DNA from: Halanaeroarchaeum sp051744605
Lineage (GTDB): Archaea; Halobacteriota; Halobacteria; Halobacteriales; Halobacteriaceae
Direction: 5' to 3'
Assembly (NCBI GenBank): GCA_051744605.1
Contig: JBNJDE010000001.1
Location: forward strand, 4,909 to 68,908
Length of the DNA: 64,000 nucleotides
The notes beneath the pieces are model-generated. The model saw only the letters and a list, made by a program, of their open reading frames with translations, was not told the DNA's origin and searched no databases. Positions within the stretch are counted from its first letter, which is position 1. The number at the start of each line of letters is the position of its first letter. The position numbers and the translations under genes are program-made. Positions 50,771 through 58,544 of the stretch are shown here, piece by piece.

Positions 50771-51847
50771 TCACCGAGATACCCGGTCCAGATCGGACAG
50801 GAAGGCTTCGAGCATCTCCCGCGTCACGTGTGGCATCATCACGACGCGAAGTTCGCCGGCCGCCGTCCGGGAGATCCGCCAGCCCTCCCCGGTCAACGCC
50901 TCGAAGGTCGCCCGGGGGAGGTCGACGGCCACGATCGGATGCTGAGGTTCGACGACGTCGTATCCACGCGTCACCATCGCGTCCGCGAGCCACGTCGCGA
51001 GGGTCATCCCTCGTTCGTAGTTCTCGCGGTAGCCCTCCGGCCACTGTTCGGTCAGGGCGGCGTGGGCACTCGCGACCCCGGCGCCGCTGCGCGTCCCCGT
51101 GAGACTCGCCTGTCCGGCCGTCTCGAGGTACGGGGTGTCCACGGCGAGGGCGTCCAGGACGGTCTCGTCAGTCGTGAGCAACCCGCCAGCCGGGATGGCG
51201 GCCTGCCCCATCTTGTGGGGGTCGATGGTCATCGTGTCGATCGCAGCGTCGCCGAAGTTCCACGCTTCGTCGGTGAACGGGAGGACGAAGCCGCCCCAGG
51301 CGGCGTCGACGTGGAACCGGGCGGCGGCGTCGTGGGCGACGTCGGCGAGCGTCGGAATCGGGTCCACGCGGCCGTACTCCGTCGTCCCGGCGACCCCGAC
51401 GACCAGGACGGTGTCGTCGTCGACCAGTTCGGTCACGGCGTCGACGTCTGCGCGGTAGTCGTCGTCGACCGGTGCCAGACGGAGGTCGACGTCGAGGATG
51501 TCGGCCGCCTTCTGGAAGGAGAAGTGGACGCTCTCGGGGCCGACGACGTTCGGGTCGTCGGTGCTGGAAAGATTTCTGGCGGCACGCACGGCCTGGATGT
51601 TGGCTTCGGTCCCGCCGGTCGTGACGTATCCCTTCGGGTCGCGCGCTTCGACCAGCTCGCCGAGGCGGGTGATGACCTCGCGCTCCAGGCGGGCGATGCC
51701 CGGGTAGGTCTCGGGATCGCCGGGATTCGTCGCGAGAAACCGCATCGCGGCGTCGCGTGCCTCGGGGATGGGCTCGGTACACATCGAGGAGAGCACACGT
51801 TCGAACGACTGGGGCTCGGGACGGGCGCCCATCTGGGGGGCGGTCAT
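50771..51847 (-). CDS. mfnA: L-tyrosine/L-aspartate decarboxylase (MfnA)
   Basis: A 358-residue PLP group II decarboxylase. Landmarks are YVTTGGTEANIQAVRAARN, HFHVDAAWGGFVLPF-type sequence (seen as FHVDAAWGGF), the PLP Lys in MTIDPHKMGQAAIPAG and LTGTRSGAG. In methanogens MfnA makes tyramine for methanofuran; haloarchaeal and Thermococcus homologues use L-aspartate to make beta-alanine for coenzyme A, the likelier role here (family knowledge). It is probably monocistronic. Confidence 0.92.
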   Translation of the reverse strand: MTAPQMGARPEPQSFERVLSSMCTEPIPEARDAAMRFLATNPGDPETYPGIARLEREVITRLGELVEARDPKGYVTTGGTEANIQAVRAARNLSSTDDPNVVGPESVHFSFQKAADILDVDLRLAPVDDDYRADVDAVTELVDDDTVLVVGVAGTTEYGRVDPIPTLADVAHDAAARFHVDAAWGGFVLPFTDEAWNFGDAAIDTMTIDPHKMGQAAIPAGGLLTTDETVLDALAVDTPYLETAGQASLTGTRSGAGVASAHAALTEQWPEGYRENYERGMTLATWLADAMVTRGYDVVEPQHPIVAVDLPRATFEALTGEGWRISRTAAGELRVVMMPHVTREMLEAFLSDLDRVSR

Positions 51848-51893
51848 ACCGGGAAAATGCAGTTCGTCTCGTTTAGCGATTGTGTTTGCGCGG

Positions 51894-54146
51894 CTACTCT
51901 CGAACCGCGTCGAGGATCAACCGCTGTTCGACGCGTTTGACCTCGTGCTGGACGTCGCGCACGGCGTCGATGTTGGCGGAGATGGAGGAGATGCCCTCCT
52001 CTGCCAGGAAGCGAACCATCTCGGGTTTCGACCCGGCCTGCCCACAGATGCTCGTGTCCACGTCGTGTTCGCGACAGGTGGCGATGGTCTGTTCGATGAG
52101 GCGGAGGACGGCGGGGTGCAACTCGTCGAAGCGGTCGGAGACGTTGCCGTTGTTGCGGTCGACCGCGAGCGTGTACTGGGTGAGGTCGTTGGTCCCGAAG
52201 GAGGCGAAGTCGATGCCTTCGGCGGCCATCTCCTCGATCATCATCGCACTCGCCGGCGTCTCGACCATCACGCCCCAGGTGCGCTTTTCCGGATCGAGGC
52301 CCACTTCGGTCATCAACTCGCGGGCCGCAGCCACGTCTCGCTCGTCGTTCACGAGGGGGAACATGATCTCGACGTTGTCGTACCCCATCTCGTAGAGGCG
52401 TTTGAACGCCTGCAGTTCGTGTTTGAACAGGTCGGGTTCGGTGAGCGACCGACGGATCCCCCGATAGCCGAGCATCGGGTTGTGTTCGTGGGGTTCGTCC
52501 TCGCCGCCCTCGAGCTGGCGGAACTCGTCGGTCGGGGCGTCGAGTGTTCTGACGCGCACGGGTCGCGGGTAGAACTCGTCCGCGACGCCGCGGACGCCCT
52601 CGACGATCTCGTCGACGTAAGCCCGTTCGCCGTGGTCGGCGATGTAGCGTTCGGGCGTCTTGTTCGTCGAGAGGATCATATGCTCCAGGCGCAGCAGACC
52701 GACGCCGTCCGCGCCGGTCGCGGCGGCCCGTTCGGCGGCCTCTGGGATGGAGACGTTGACCTTGACCTCGGTCGCTGTCATCGGTTTCACCGGTGTCTTC
52801 GGCCGTGCTTCCTCGATAGGTTCGCGTTCGGTCACGGATTCGGGACGGCCCTCCGTGATAACCCCTCTATCGCCGTCGATGGTGACGATCTGGTCGTCCC
52901 GAAGGGTATCGGTCCCGTTCCCGCAACCGACGACGGCGGGGACACCGAGTTCGCGCGAGACGATCGCCGCGTGACTGGTCATGCCGCCTTCGTCGGTGAC
53001 GATCCCGGCCGCTCGTTTCATCGCCGGGACCATATCCGGGGTCGTCATCTCCGTGACGATGATGTCCCCTTCGCCGACCTTGTCTAGCTGGTCCAGTTTG
53101 TCGACGATGCGGACCGCACCCGAGGCGATGCCCGGACTGGCACCGAGGCCGGAGAGGAGTTCCTCGCCGTTACCGTCCTCCGAAACGGCCGCCTGGGTCT
53201 CGTCGGAGATGGTGGTGATCGGACGCGACTGGAGCATGTACACGTCGCCGTCGACGATCGCCCATTCGACGTCCTGTGGGGTTCCGTAGTGGTCTTCGAC
53301 CCGCCGGCCGAGAGCCACGAGGTCGGAAAGTTCGTCGTCGGTGAGCACGCGTGCGGTGCGTTTGTCGTCGGGCACCTCCCGCTCGACGGTCTCCCCGGAG
53401 TCGGCGTCCCGCTCCATCATGATCTTCTTGTCGGCGATGGTCACGTCCTCGACGACCTCGCTCTCGCGATCGACGACGTAGTTGTCGGGCGAGACGGATC
53501 CTGAGACGACGGCCTCACCGAGCCCCCAGGCCGCCTCGACGATGACCTTGGGGGCCCCGGTCGAGGGATGGCTCGTGAACATCACGCCGCTCTTCTCGGC
53601 GTCGACCATCTGCTGGACGACGACCGCGATGTTCACGACGTCGTGTTCGAAGCCCTTCTGCTGGCGATAGTAGATGGCCCGCTGTGTGAACAGCGACGCC
53701 CAGCAGCGTTTCACCCTGTCGACGAGGTCGTCGCGCTCGACGTTCAGGTAGGTGTCCTGTTGGCCGGCGAAGCTCGCGTCCGGGAGGTCCTCTGCGGTCG
53801 CCGAGGACCGAACGGCGACGAACGCCTCCCCGTCTCCCAGGGCGTCGTACGCGGACTCGATCTCCTCGTGGAGCTCGTCCGGCATCGGCGTCTCGAGGAT
53901 GAGACTCTTGGCGTGCGCCTCGGCCTCTGCGAGTGCCGCCGAGTCCTCCGTGTCCACGTCGACGGACTCGAACAGTTCCTCGTCGATGCCCGTCTCCTCG
54001 ATGAAGTCACGATACGTTCCTGCAGTCACGACGAACCCCGGCGGTACCGGGAGGCCTGCATCCGTCATCTCCCCGAGTGAGGCCCCTTTACCGCCGACGA
54101 GGTCGATGTCGTCGGCTCGGATGTCTTCCAGCCAGCGTACAGCCAT
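51894..54146 (-). CDS. ppsA: Phosphoenolpyruvate synthase
   Basis: A 750-residue enzyme from ATG 54146. The N-terminal ATP-grasp domain starts WLEDIRADDIDLVGGKGASL; the phosphohistidine swivel has GGMTSHAAIVSRELGVPAVV with the catalytic His; the C-terminal TIM barrel binds PEP/pyruvate (VKVNVSIPEAAERAA, GVGLLRLEHMIL, FGTNDLTQYTLAVDRNN, CGQAGSKPEMVRFL). It converts pyruvate and ATP to PEP, AMP and phosphate for gluconeogenesis, opposing pyruvate kinase. It contains a rare CTAG at 53084 and another just upstream of its start. Confidence 0.96.
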   Translation of the reverse strand: MAVRWLEDIRADDIDLVGGKGASLGEMTDAGLPVPPGFVVTAGTYRDFIEETGIDEELFESVDVDTEDSAALAEAEAHAKSLILETPMPDELHEEIESAYDALGDGEAFVAVRSSATAEDLPDASFAGQQDTYLNVERDDLVDRVKRCWASLFTQRAIYYRQQKGFEHDVVNIAVVVQQMVDAEKSGVMFTSHPSTGAPKVIVEAAWGLGEAVVSGSVSPDNYVVDRESEVVEDVTIADKKIMMERDADSGETVEREVPDDKRTARVLTDDELSDLVALGRRVEDHYGTPQDVEWAIVDGDVYMLQSRPITTISDETQAAVSEDGNGEELLSGLGASPGIASGAVRIVDKLDQLDKVGEGDIIVTEMTTPDMVPAMKRAAGIVTDEGGMTSHAAIVSRELGVPAVVGCGNGTDTLRDDQIVTIDGDRGVITEGRPESVTEREPIEEARPKTPVKPMTATEVKVNVSIPEAAERAAATGADGVGLLRLEHMILSTNKTPERYIADHGERAYVDEIVEGVRGVADEFYPRPVRVRTLDAPTDEFRQLEGGEDEPHEHNPMLGYRGIRRSLTEPDLFKHELQAFKRLYEMGYDNVEIMFPLVNDERDVAAARELMTEVGLDPEKRTWGVMVETPASAMMIEEMAAEGIDFASFGTNDLTQYTLAVDRNNGNVSDRFDELHPAVLRLIEQTIATCREHDVDTSICGQAGSKPEMVRFLAEEGISSISANIDAVRDVQHEVKRVEQRLILDAVRE

Positions 54147-54265
54147 GTGACATCCTAGTTGACTGCAATCTCCATAAAGAAGGTTGCGCACGGCGAGTGA
54201 CAAACATTGCCGCTACGGCCAGGCCGTGACGGGTGTTTTTTGTGAGCTGCTCTCCTTCCACCGCT

Positions 54266-54685
54266 ATGGAATCACGACGCGCACTCGCGTGGTCCGCCCG
54301 GTACTTCCTGATCAGCGCGGTCTTCGCGCTCGTCGGCGCGGTGCTGGTCGGTGCCGGCGTGGGGTACGGCGGGCTACAGGCGTGGACTATCTACCAGCAG
54401 ACGGGTGACGCGGTGGGGGCAACCCAGGGTGTCGCGGTCTATCTCGTGCTCGCGCTCGTCGGCATCCTCGTGTGGCGCTTCGGGAAGGCGTTCGCCCTCT
54501 ATGCGACCCTGACCGGCGCCGTCGAGGAGCAACTCAGTGACACGTTCGACACCGAACACGTGAAAAGCGACATCGTCGCCATCCTCGACGACCGTCTCGC
54601 CGACATGCAACAGGACCTCCAGTCGGTCAACCGCGAGATCCGTGACGTGAAAAACGAATCCGAGTTCGAGTTTCAGCGCGAGTAG
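54266..54685 (+). CDS. Small membrane protein with C-terminal coiled coil
   Basis: A 139-residue protein from ATG 54266. Two transmembrane segments (FLISAVFALVGAVLVGAGVG and VYLVLALVGILVWRFGKAFAL) are followed by a 65-residue cytoplasmic helix (VEEQLSDTFDTEHVKSDIVA; LADMQQDLQSVNREIRDVK) with heptad character. The family is unknown to me. It might anchor a partner protein at the membrane. It is divergent from ppsA with a 119-base spacer. Confidence 0.7.
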   Translation: MESRRALAWSARYFLISAVFALVGAVLVGAGVGYGGLQAWTIYQQTGDAVGATQGVAVYLVLALVGILVWRFGKAFALYATLTGAVEEQLSDTFDTEHVKSDIVAILDDRLADMQQDLQSVNREIRDVKNESEFEFQRE

Positions 54686-54702
54686 GTGGCGCGCCGCCGT
54701 TT

Positions 54703-55647
54703 TCAGCTCACTTCGAGGATGTCGTCGCCGTCCGGTTCCGGAACGACCAGTTCGCCGTCGAGCGCCGTCGTCGCCGTCCCACCCACACGAACGGTCTCGT
54801 CCACGCGAACCCGCACGCGTCCGGGCCGGTCGAGGAAATCCCCCTGTTCGAACCGGAGTTCGTCAGGCATCCCGTCGGCAACACTGACGTCGCTTCCGCC
54901 AGGTGCCGACCCGCCACCGTCGAAGGCACCGACGTATCGGAGGTACGCGCCGGTCGCACCGCTCGCCGTTCCCGTCACCGGATCCTCGGAGACCCCGGCG
55001 CCGGGGACGAAGGCCCGACCGTGCACGGTCGAATTCGATTCGAGCGTATCGAAGGTGAACGCGTAGACACCGACCGCGTCCACCCGCGCTGCCAGCGCGT
55101 CGACCGCCCCGTCGTCGGGGTCCGCCCGTCCGAGCTCTTCGAGGAAGTTGACCGGGACGACGAGGAACGGCAACCCGGTACTGGTGACCGCGAGTGGCAG
55201 GTCGTCACGGACCGCTTCGATGGCCTCGGCGCGGATGCCCAGCGCCGACGCGACCTCGGCCGTGTCCAGATCCACCGTTCGAACCGTTGGCTCGGATTGG
55301 GTCATCCAGGCCGTCCCGTCCTCCTCGACAGCCACGTCGAGGACGCCGACGTTCGTCTCGATGGTGAAATCGCCGGTGACCGTGCCCCTCTCCGCGAGGT
55401 GGACGAGGCTCGCGATGGTCGCGTGCCCACAGAGGTCGACCTCCGTGGTCGGCGTGAAGTAGCGAAGCCGCCTGTCAGCCCGAGTCGAAGGGTGGACGAA
55501 CGCCGTCTCGCTCGCGCCGATTTCACTCGCGATGGCCTGCATCTGGCCCTCGTCGAGTCCCTCGGCATCCGGGACGACGCCCGCGGGATTGCCGGCGTAG
55601 GGCTCGTCGGTGAAGGCGTCGACGATGAGCCCCCGTGTCTCGTTCAT
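54703..55647 (-). CDS. PhzF-family isomerase/epimerase-like protein
   Basis: A 314-residue protein from ATG 55647. The N-terminal VDAFTDEPYAGNPAGVV, the catalytic Glu region EIGASETAFVHPS, VDLCGHATIASLVHLAE, and the second-half mirror EDPVTGTASGATGAYL show the double-hotdog-like PhzF fold. Characterised relatives isomerise trans-2,3-dihydro-3-hydroxyanthranilate or racemise amino-acid-like substrates; no phenazine genes are here, so the substrate is unknown. Upstream there are two copies of TGTATACT 20 bases apart. Confidence 0.88.
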   Translation of the reverse strand: MNETRGLIVDAFTDEPYAGNPAGVVPDAEGLDEGQMQAIASEIGASETAFVHPSTRADRRLRYFTPTTEVDLCGHATIASLVHLAERGTVTGDFTIETNVGVLDVAVEEDGTAWMTQSEPTVRTVDLDTAEVASALGIRAEAIEAVRDDLPLAVTSTGLPFLVVPVNFLEELGRADPDDGAVDALAARVDAVGVYAFTFDTLESNSTVHGRAFVPGAGVSEDPVTGTASGATGAYLRYVGAFDGGGSAPGGSDVSVADGMPDELRFEQGDFLDRPGRVRVRVDETVRVGGTATTALDGELVVPEPDGDDILEVS

Positions 55648-55702
55648 GGGCAGTTTGTTCGGCGGAATCGTGTTGAACCCATCGGGTCGGACCACGGACA
55701 GA

Positions 55703-55730
55703 TGTATACTATATAGCTCATGTGTATACT
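55703..55730. promoter_or_regulatory. Paired direct repeats TGTATACT around a TATA-like core, upstream of phzF
   Basis: TGTATACT occurs at 55703-55710 and 55723-55730, exactly 20 bases apart (two helical turns), flanking ATATAGCTCATG. The core TATACTATATA also gives a TATA box for phzF on the minus strand about 60 bases before its ATG. The spacing suits a cooperative regulator. Confidence 0.45.
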
Positions 55731-55999
55731 CTCAGATGGTGGCGAATACAACAATAGCTAAGTAGGTTCGGAATCCGGGTCAACATGGGTGTCAGAGGCA
55801 CGGTCCGGTCGGAACTCCTCCCCTCCCACCGCACTCCCCCATCGTCTCCGGCCGCCCGTCCGACGCACCCATTTTGTATTCCCCCGTCTCCTCTTTCCAG
55901 TGTCCATGGCGAGCCTCGGGCCCCGTCGTGTGCCGAATCGGGGTGGATGTCAAAGCAGTTAATGCGAGTCGTGGCGTTGGTCGGGCGTGGTGACCGAGC
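55731..55999. other. Non-coding spacer between phzF promoter and phosphoribosyltransferase
   Basis: Together with the phzF upstream region this is the only stretch over 300 bases (55648-55999) without a gene. Besides the repeats above I see an AT-rich GCAGTTAATGCGAG (about 55955-55968) placed 35-45 bases before the phosphoribosyltransferase start, which may be its promoter. Short open frames here overlap the neighbours and lack family resemblance. No tRNA-like cloverleaf is visible. Confidence 0.5.
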
Positions 56000-56698
56000 A
56001 TGTCTGATCTCCCCGAGGAGTTCTCCTGTACTGTCACGAACTGGGAGTACATCTACGGCCTCGCGCGGGACGTAAGCGACCAGGTGAAAGCGGCCGACTT
56101 CGAACCCGACGTCATCGTGGCACTGGCCCGCGGTGGCTGGTTCGCGGGCCGCGTCCTGTGTGACTTCCTCGGCCTCGACGATCTGACCAGTCTGAAGATG
56201 GAACACTACGTGGGGACCGCCGAACAGAGCGGGTCGCCGGAGATCCGCTATCCGATGCCCGAAGGGTCGGTCGAGGGCAAGGACGTCCTGATCGTCGACG
56301 ATATCGCAGACACCGGCGGGTCCATCGAACGGGCCTACGAGTACGTGACCGACCGGGACGCGGGCGAGGTCCAGACCGCGACCCTGCAGTTACTCCAGAC
56401 CAGCGAGTTCGAACCCGATTTCGTCGGAGAACGCCTCGAACAGTGGGCCTGGATCGTCTACCCCTGGAACTTCATCGAGGACATGGTCGACCTCATCAGC
56501 GGGGTCATGGCGAAGGCCGACGACCCGCCGTACACCAGCGACGATATCCGTCACCTGCTCACGGCGTATCACGACATCGAACGGATCGAGATGGAGATCG
56601 CCCAGCCCGACCGTCTCGGCGAAGTCCTCGACGAGATGGAACGGCGCGACGTGGTCGAACGGGTCGACGAGGACGCCTGGGCACTGCTCGACGACTGA
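56000..56698 (+). CDS. Purine-type phosphoribosyltransferase
   Basis: A 232-residue protein. The PRPP-binding loop is KDVLIVDDIADTGGSIERAY (about residues 92-111), and the pyrophosphate loop region is VIVALARGGWFAGRVLCDFL. The C-terminal 60 residues form a small helical domain with wHTH-like character (YTSDDIRHLLTAYHDIERIE; VLDEMERRDVVERVDEDAW), which could bind DNA or regulate. Type I PRTs of this sort salvage hypoxanthine, guanine or xanthine. It precedes the MTA phosphorylase gene, giving a purine-salvage pair. Confidence 0.85.
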   Translation: MSDLPEEFSCTVTNWEYIYGLARDVSDQVKAADFEPDVIVALARGGWFAGRVLCDFLGLDDLTSLKMEHYVGTAEQSGSPEIRYPMPEGSVEGKDVLIVDDIADTGGSIERAYEYVTDRDAGEVQTATLQLLQTSEFEPDFVGERLEQWAWIVYPWNFIEDMVDLISGVMAKADDPPYTSDDIRHLLTAYHDIERIEMEIAQPDRLGEVLDEMERRDVVERVDEDAWALLDD

Positions 56699-56772
56699 GC
56701 CCGACTGAAGCCCGGGTCCCGTCCGCCCTATCGAACGGAATCATTTTCCCGCCCGTCCCGACAACTAGCGGT

Positions 56773-57627
56773 ATGCTCGGGTTCATCGGTGGCAGCGGCA
56801 TCTACGACGCCCTGCCCCTGCAGAACGTCCGCGAAGAGCGCGTCGAAACGCCCTACGGGTCGCCGAGTGCGCCGGTGACCGTCGGCGAGTTCGAGGACAC
56901 CGGCACAGACGTGGCGTTCATCCCGCGTCACGGGGTGGACCACCAGTACTCACCGACCGACGTTCCCTACCGGGCGAACATCTACGCCCTCAAGCAACTC
57001 GGCGTGGAACGCGTCCTCGCCAGCAACGCGGTCGGCAGCCTCCGCGAGGACCTCCCCCCGCGGAGTCTCGTCGTCCCGGACCAGACCTTCGACCGGACCC
57101 GGCACCGCGAACAGACGTTCTTCGGGGATGGTATCGTCGTCCATCAGTCACAGCCGGACCCGTTCTGTCCGCACCTCTCCGGAATCCTCGCCGAGGCGGC
57201 CCGGGAGGCCACGGATGCCCAGGTCGAGGAGGGTGGCACGTACGTCTGTATCGAGGGACCGCAGTTCTCCACGCGGGCGGAGAGCGAGTTCTACCGCGAG
57301 CAGGGCTGGGACGTCATCGGCATGACCGCCGTCCCGGAGGCCAAACTCGCCCGCGAAGCCGAACTCTGCTATGCGACCGTCACTGGGGTCACCGACTACG
57401 ACGTCTGGAACGAGGACAGCGAGGTGACCCTCGAGGAGGTGCTGGAGAACGCCGCGCACAACGAGGATCTGATCAAGCGAACCGTCGAAGCCGCGATCCG
57501 AAGCATGCCAGAGGGACGTGAGTGCGGGTGTGAGACGGCACTCGAGGGATCGATCAACACGCCGAAAGCTGCCGTCCCCGAGGAGACCCTGGACCGGGTC
57601 TCGCTCTTCGTCGACGACTACCTCTGA
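56773..57627 (+). CDS. mtnP: S-methyl-5'-thioadenosine phosphorylase
   Basis: A 284-residue trimeric-type nucleoside phosphorylase from ATG 56773. Motifs are MLGFIGGSGIYDALP, FIPRHGVDHQYSPTDVPYRA, LASNAVGSLRED, CIEGPQFSTRAESEFYR and VIGMTAVPEAKLA. It cleaves 5'-methylthioadenosine (left by polyamine synthesis and other SAM reactions) to adenine and 5-methylthioribose-1-phosphate. The adenine can then be salvaged by a PRT such as the one upstream. Its 3' end overlaps scpA by ten bases in opposite orientation. Confidence 0.92.
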   Translation: MLGFIGGSGIYDALPLQNVREERVETPYGSPSAPVTVGEFEDTGTDVAFIPRHGVDHQYSPTDVPYRANIYALKQLGVERVLASNAVGSLREDLPPRSLVVPDQTFDRTRHREQTFFGDGIVVHQSQPDPFCPHLSGILAEAAREATDAQVEEGGTYVCIEGPQFSTRAESEFYREQGWDVIGMTAVPEAKLAREAELCYATVTGVTDYDVWNEDSEVTLEEVLENAAHNEDLIKRTVEAAIRSMPEGRECGCETALEGSINTPKAAVPEETLDRVSLFVDDYL

Positions 57628-58544
57628 GACTGGTCGGATTCGGTCGTGTTTGCCTCGTCTGGGGCGTCGGTTTCGTCCTCCGCAGGGGACCCGTCGCCGA
57701 ACGCCACGTCCGGGTCCGCATCCGGGTCGATGATCCAGAGGTCGCCGAAGAGGTCGTCCTGCTGGAGGTAGACGTCGCCCCGGTGGGAGAGGAACAACAG
57801 GGCGAGAAACGACTCGATACGCGTCCCCGCGGCGTCGGCGATCTCCTCGAAGAGGACCTCCGTGCGCCCCTTCTGATAGGCCAGCTCCAGTTGCGACCAG
57901 ACGGCTTCGATGAGGGCGTCGATGTCCTCCTGGTGGGTCGTACCGGTGACGTCGTCCGTGTCCGGTTCGCCCTCCATCCGCATGTCGTCGCCAGAGCGGT
58001 AATCGAGGGTCTGGACGCCGCGACTGAACCCGCTCGGGGACTCGCTCGTGTCGTAGGAGCGCGACTCCTTCCACCAGGTCCCGCGCTCGGCCTTCCGCAG
58101 GTCCCTGACGAGTTCGTCCAGGGTCATCGGGGTGCCGCGGGCGGTCTTGCGGTCGAGTCGCCGCTCCATCTCGCTCTCGAGTGCCGCGATGGGGTCGCCG
58201 GCGGGCCCGTCGAAGGCGTCGTCGTCCCAATCCTCCTCCCAGGGCGGGGCTGGCTCGATCTCGTCGTCCGTCTCCGCCTCCTCGTCGTCGTCCGACAGCA
58301 TCACGTCGCTTTTCATCCGGAGGAGGACGCTCGCGTAGAACAGTGCCCGTCCCGACGTCCGAAGGTCCCCGTCGTCCAGGGCCGCGAGGAACTCGTCGGT
58401 CACCGTGACGATGTCGACGTCCCAGGGGTCGATGTCCCCCTGCTTCGCCAGTTGGACGAGCAGTTCGACGGGCTCGACGTCCCCGTCGTCCTCGTTCGTG
58501 GGGTCGGGATCCGGTGGCCGGGCCACGTCGACGCCGTCAGTCAT
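57618..58544 (-). CDS. scpA: Segregation and condensation protein A
   Basis: A 308-residue kleisin-type protein. The N terminus PVELLVQLAKQGDIDPWDVD is the SMC-binding region, followed by ALFYASVLLRMKSDVMLSDD. A long acidic linker and the C-terminal winged helix (KGRTEVLFEEIADAAGTRIE, SFLALLFLSHRGDVYLQQDD) complete the family layout, with an acidic C-terminal tail. It bridges the heads of SMC to close the condensin ring. It overlaps the smc 3' end by eight bases, consistent with stoichiometric co-translation. Confidence 0.93.
   Translation of the reverse strand: MTDGVDVARPPDPDPTNEDDGDVEPVELLVQLAKQGDIDPWDVDIVTVTDEFLAALDDGDLRTSGRALFYASVLLRMKSDVMLSDDDEEAETDDEIEPAPPWEEDWDDDAFDGPAGDPIAALESEMERRLDRKTARGTPMTLDELVRDLRKAERGTWWKESRSYDTSESPSGFSRGVQTLDYRSGDDMRMEGEPDTDDVTGTTHQEDIDALIEAVWSQLELAYQKGRTEVLFEEIADAAGTRIESFLALLFLSHRGDVYLQQDDLFGDLWIIDPDADPDVAFGDGSPAEDETDAPDEANTTESDQSQR

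Noticed and set aside
55785..56075. Short plus-strand open frame upstream of the phosphoribosyltransferase
   Set aside because: Pro/Arg/Ser-rich translation without homology feel; it overlaps the true start at 56000 in another frame.
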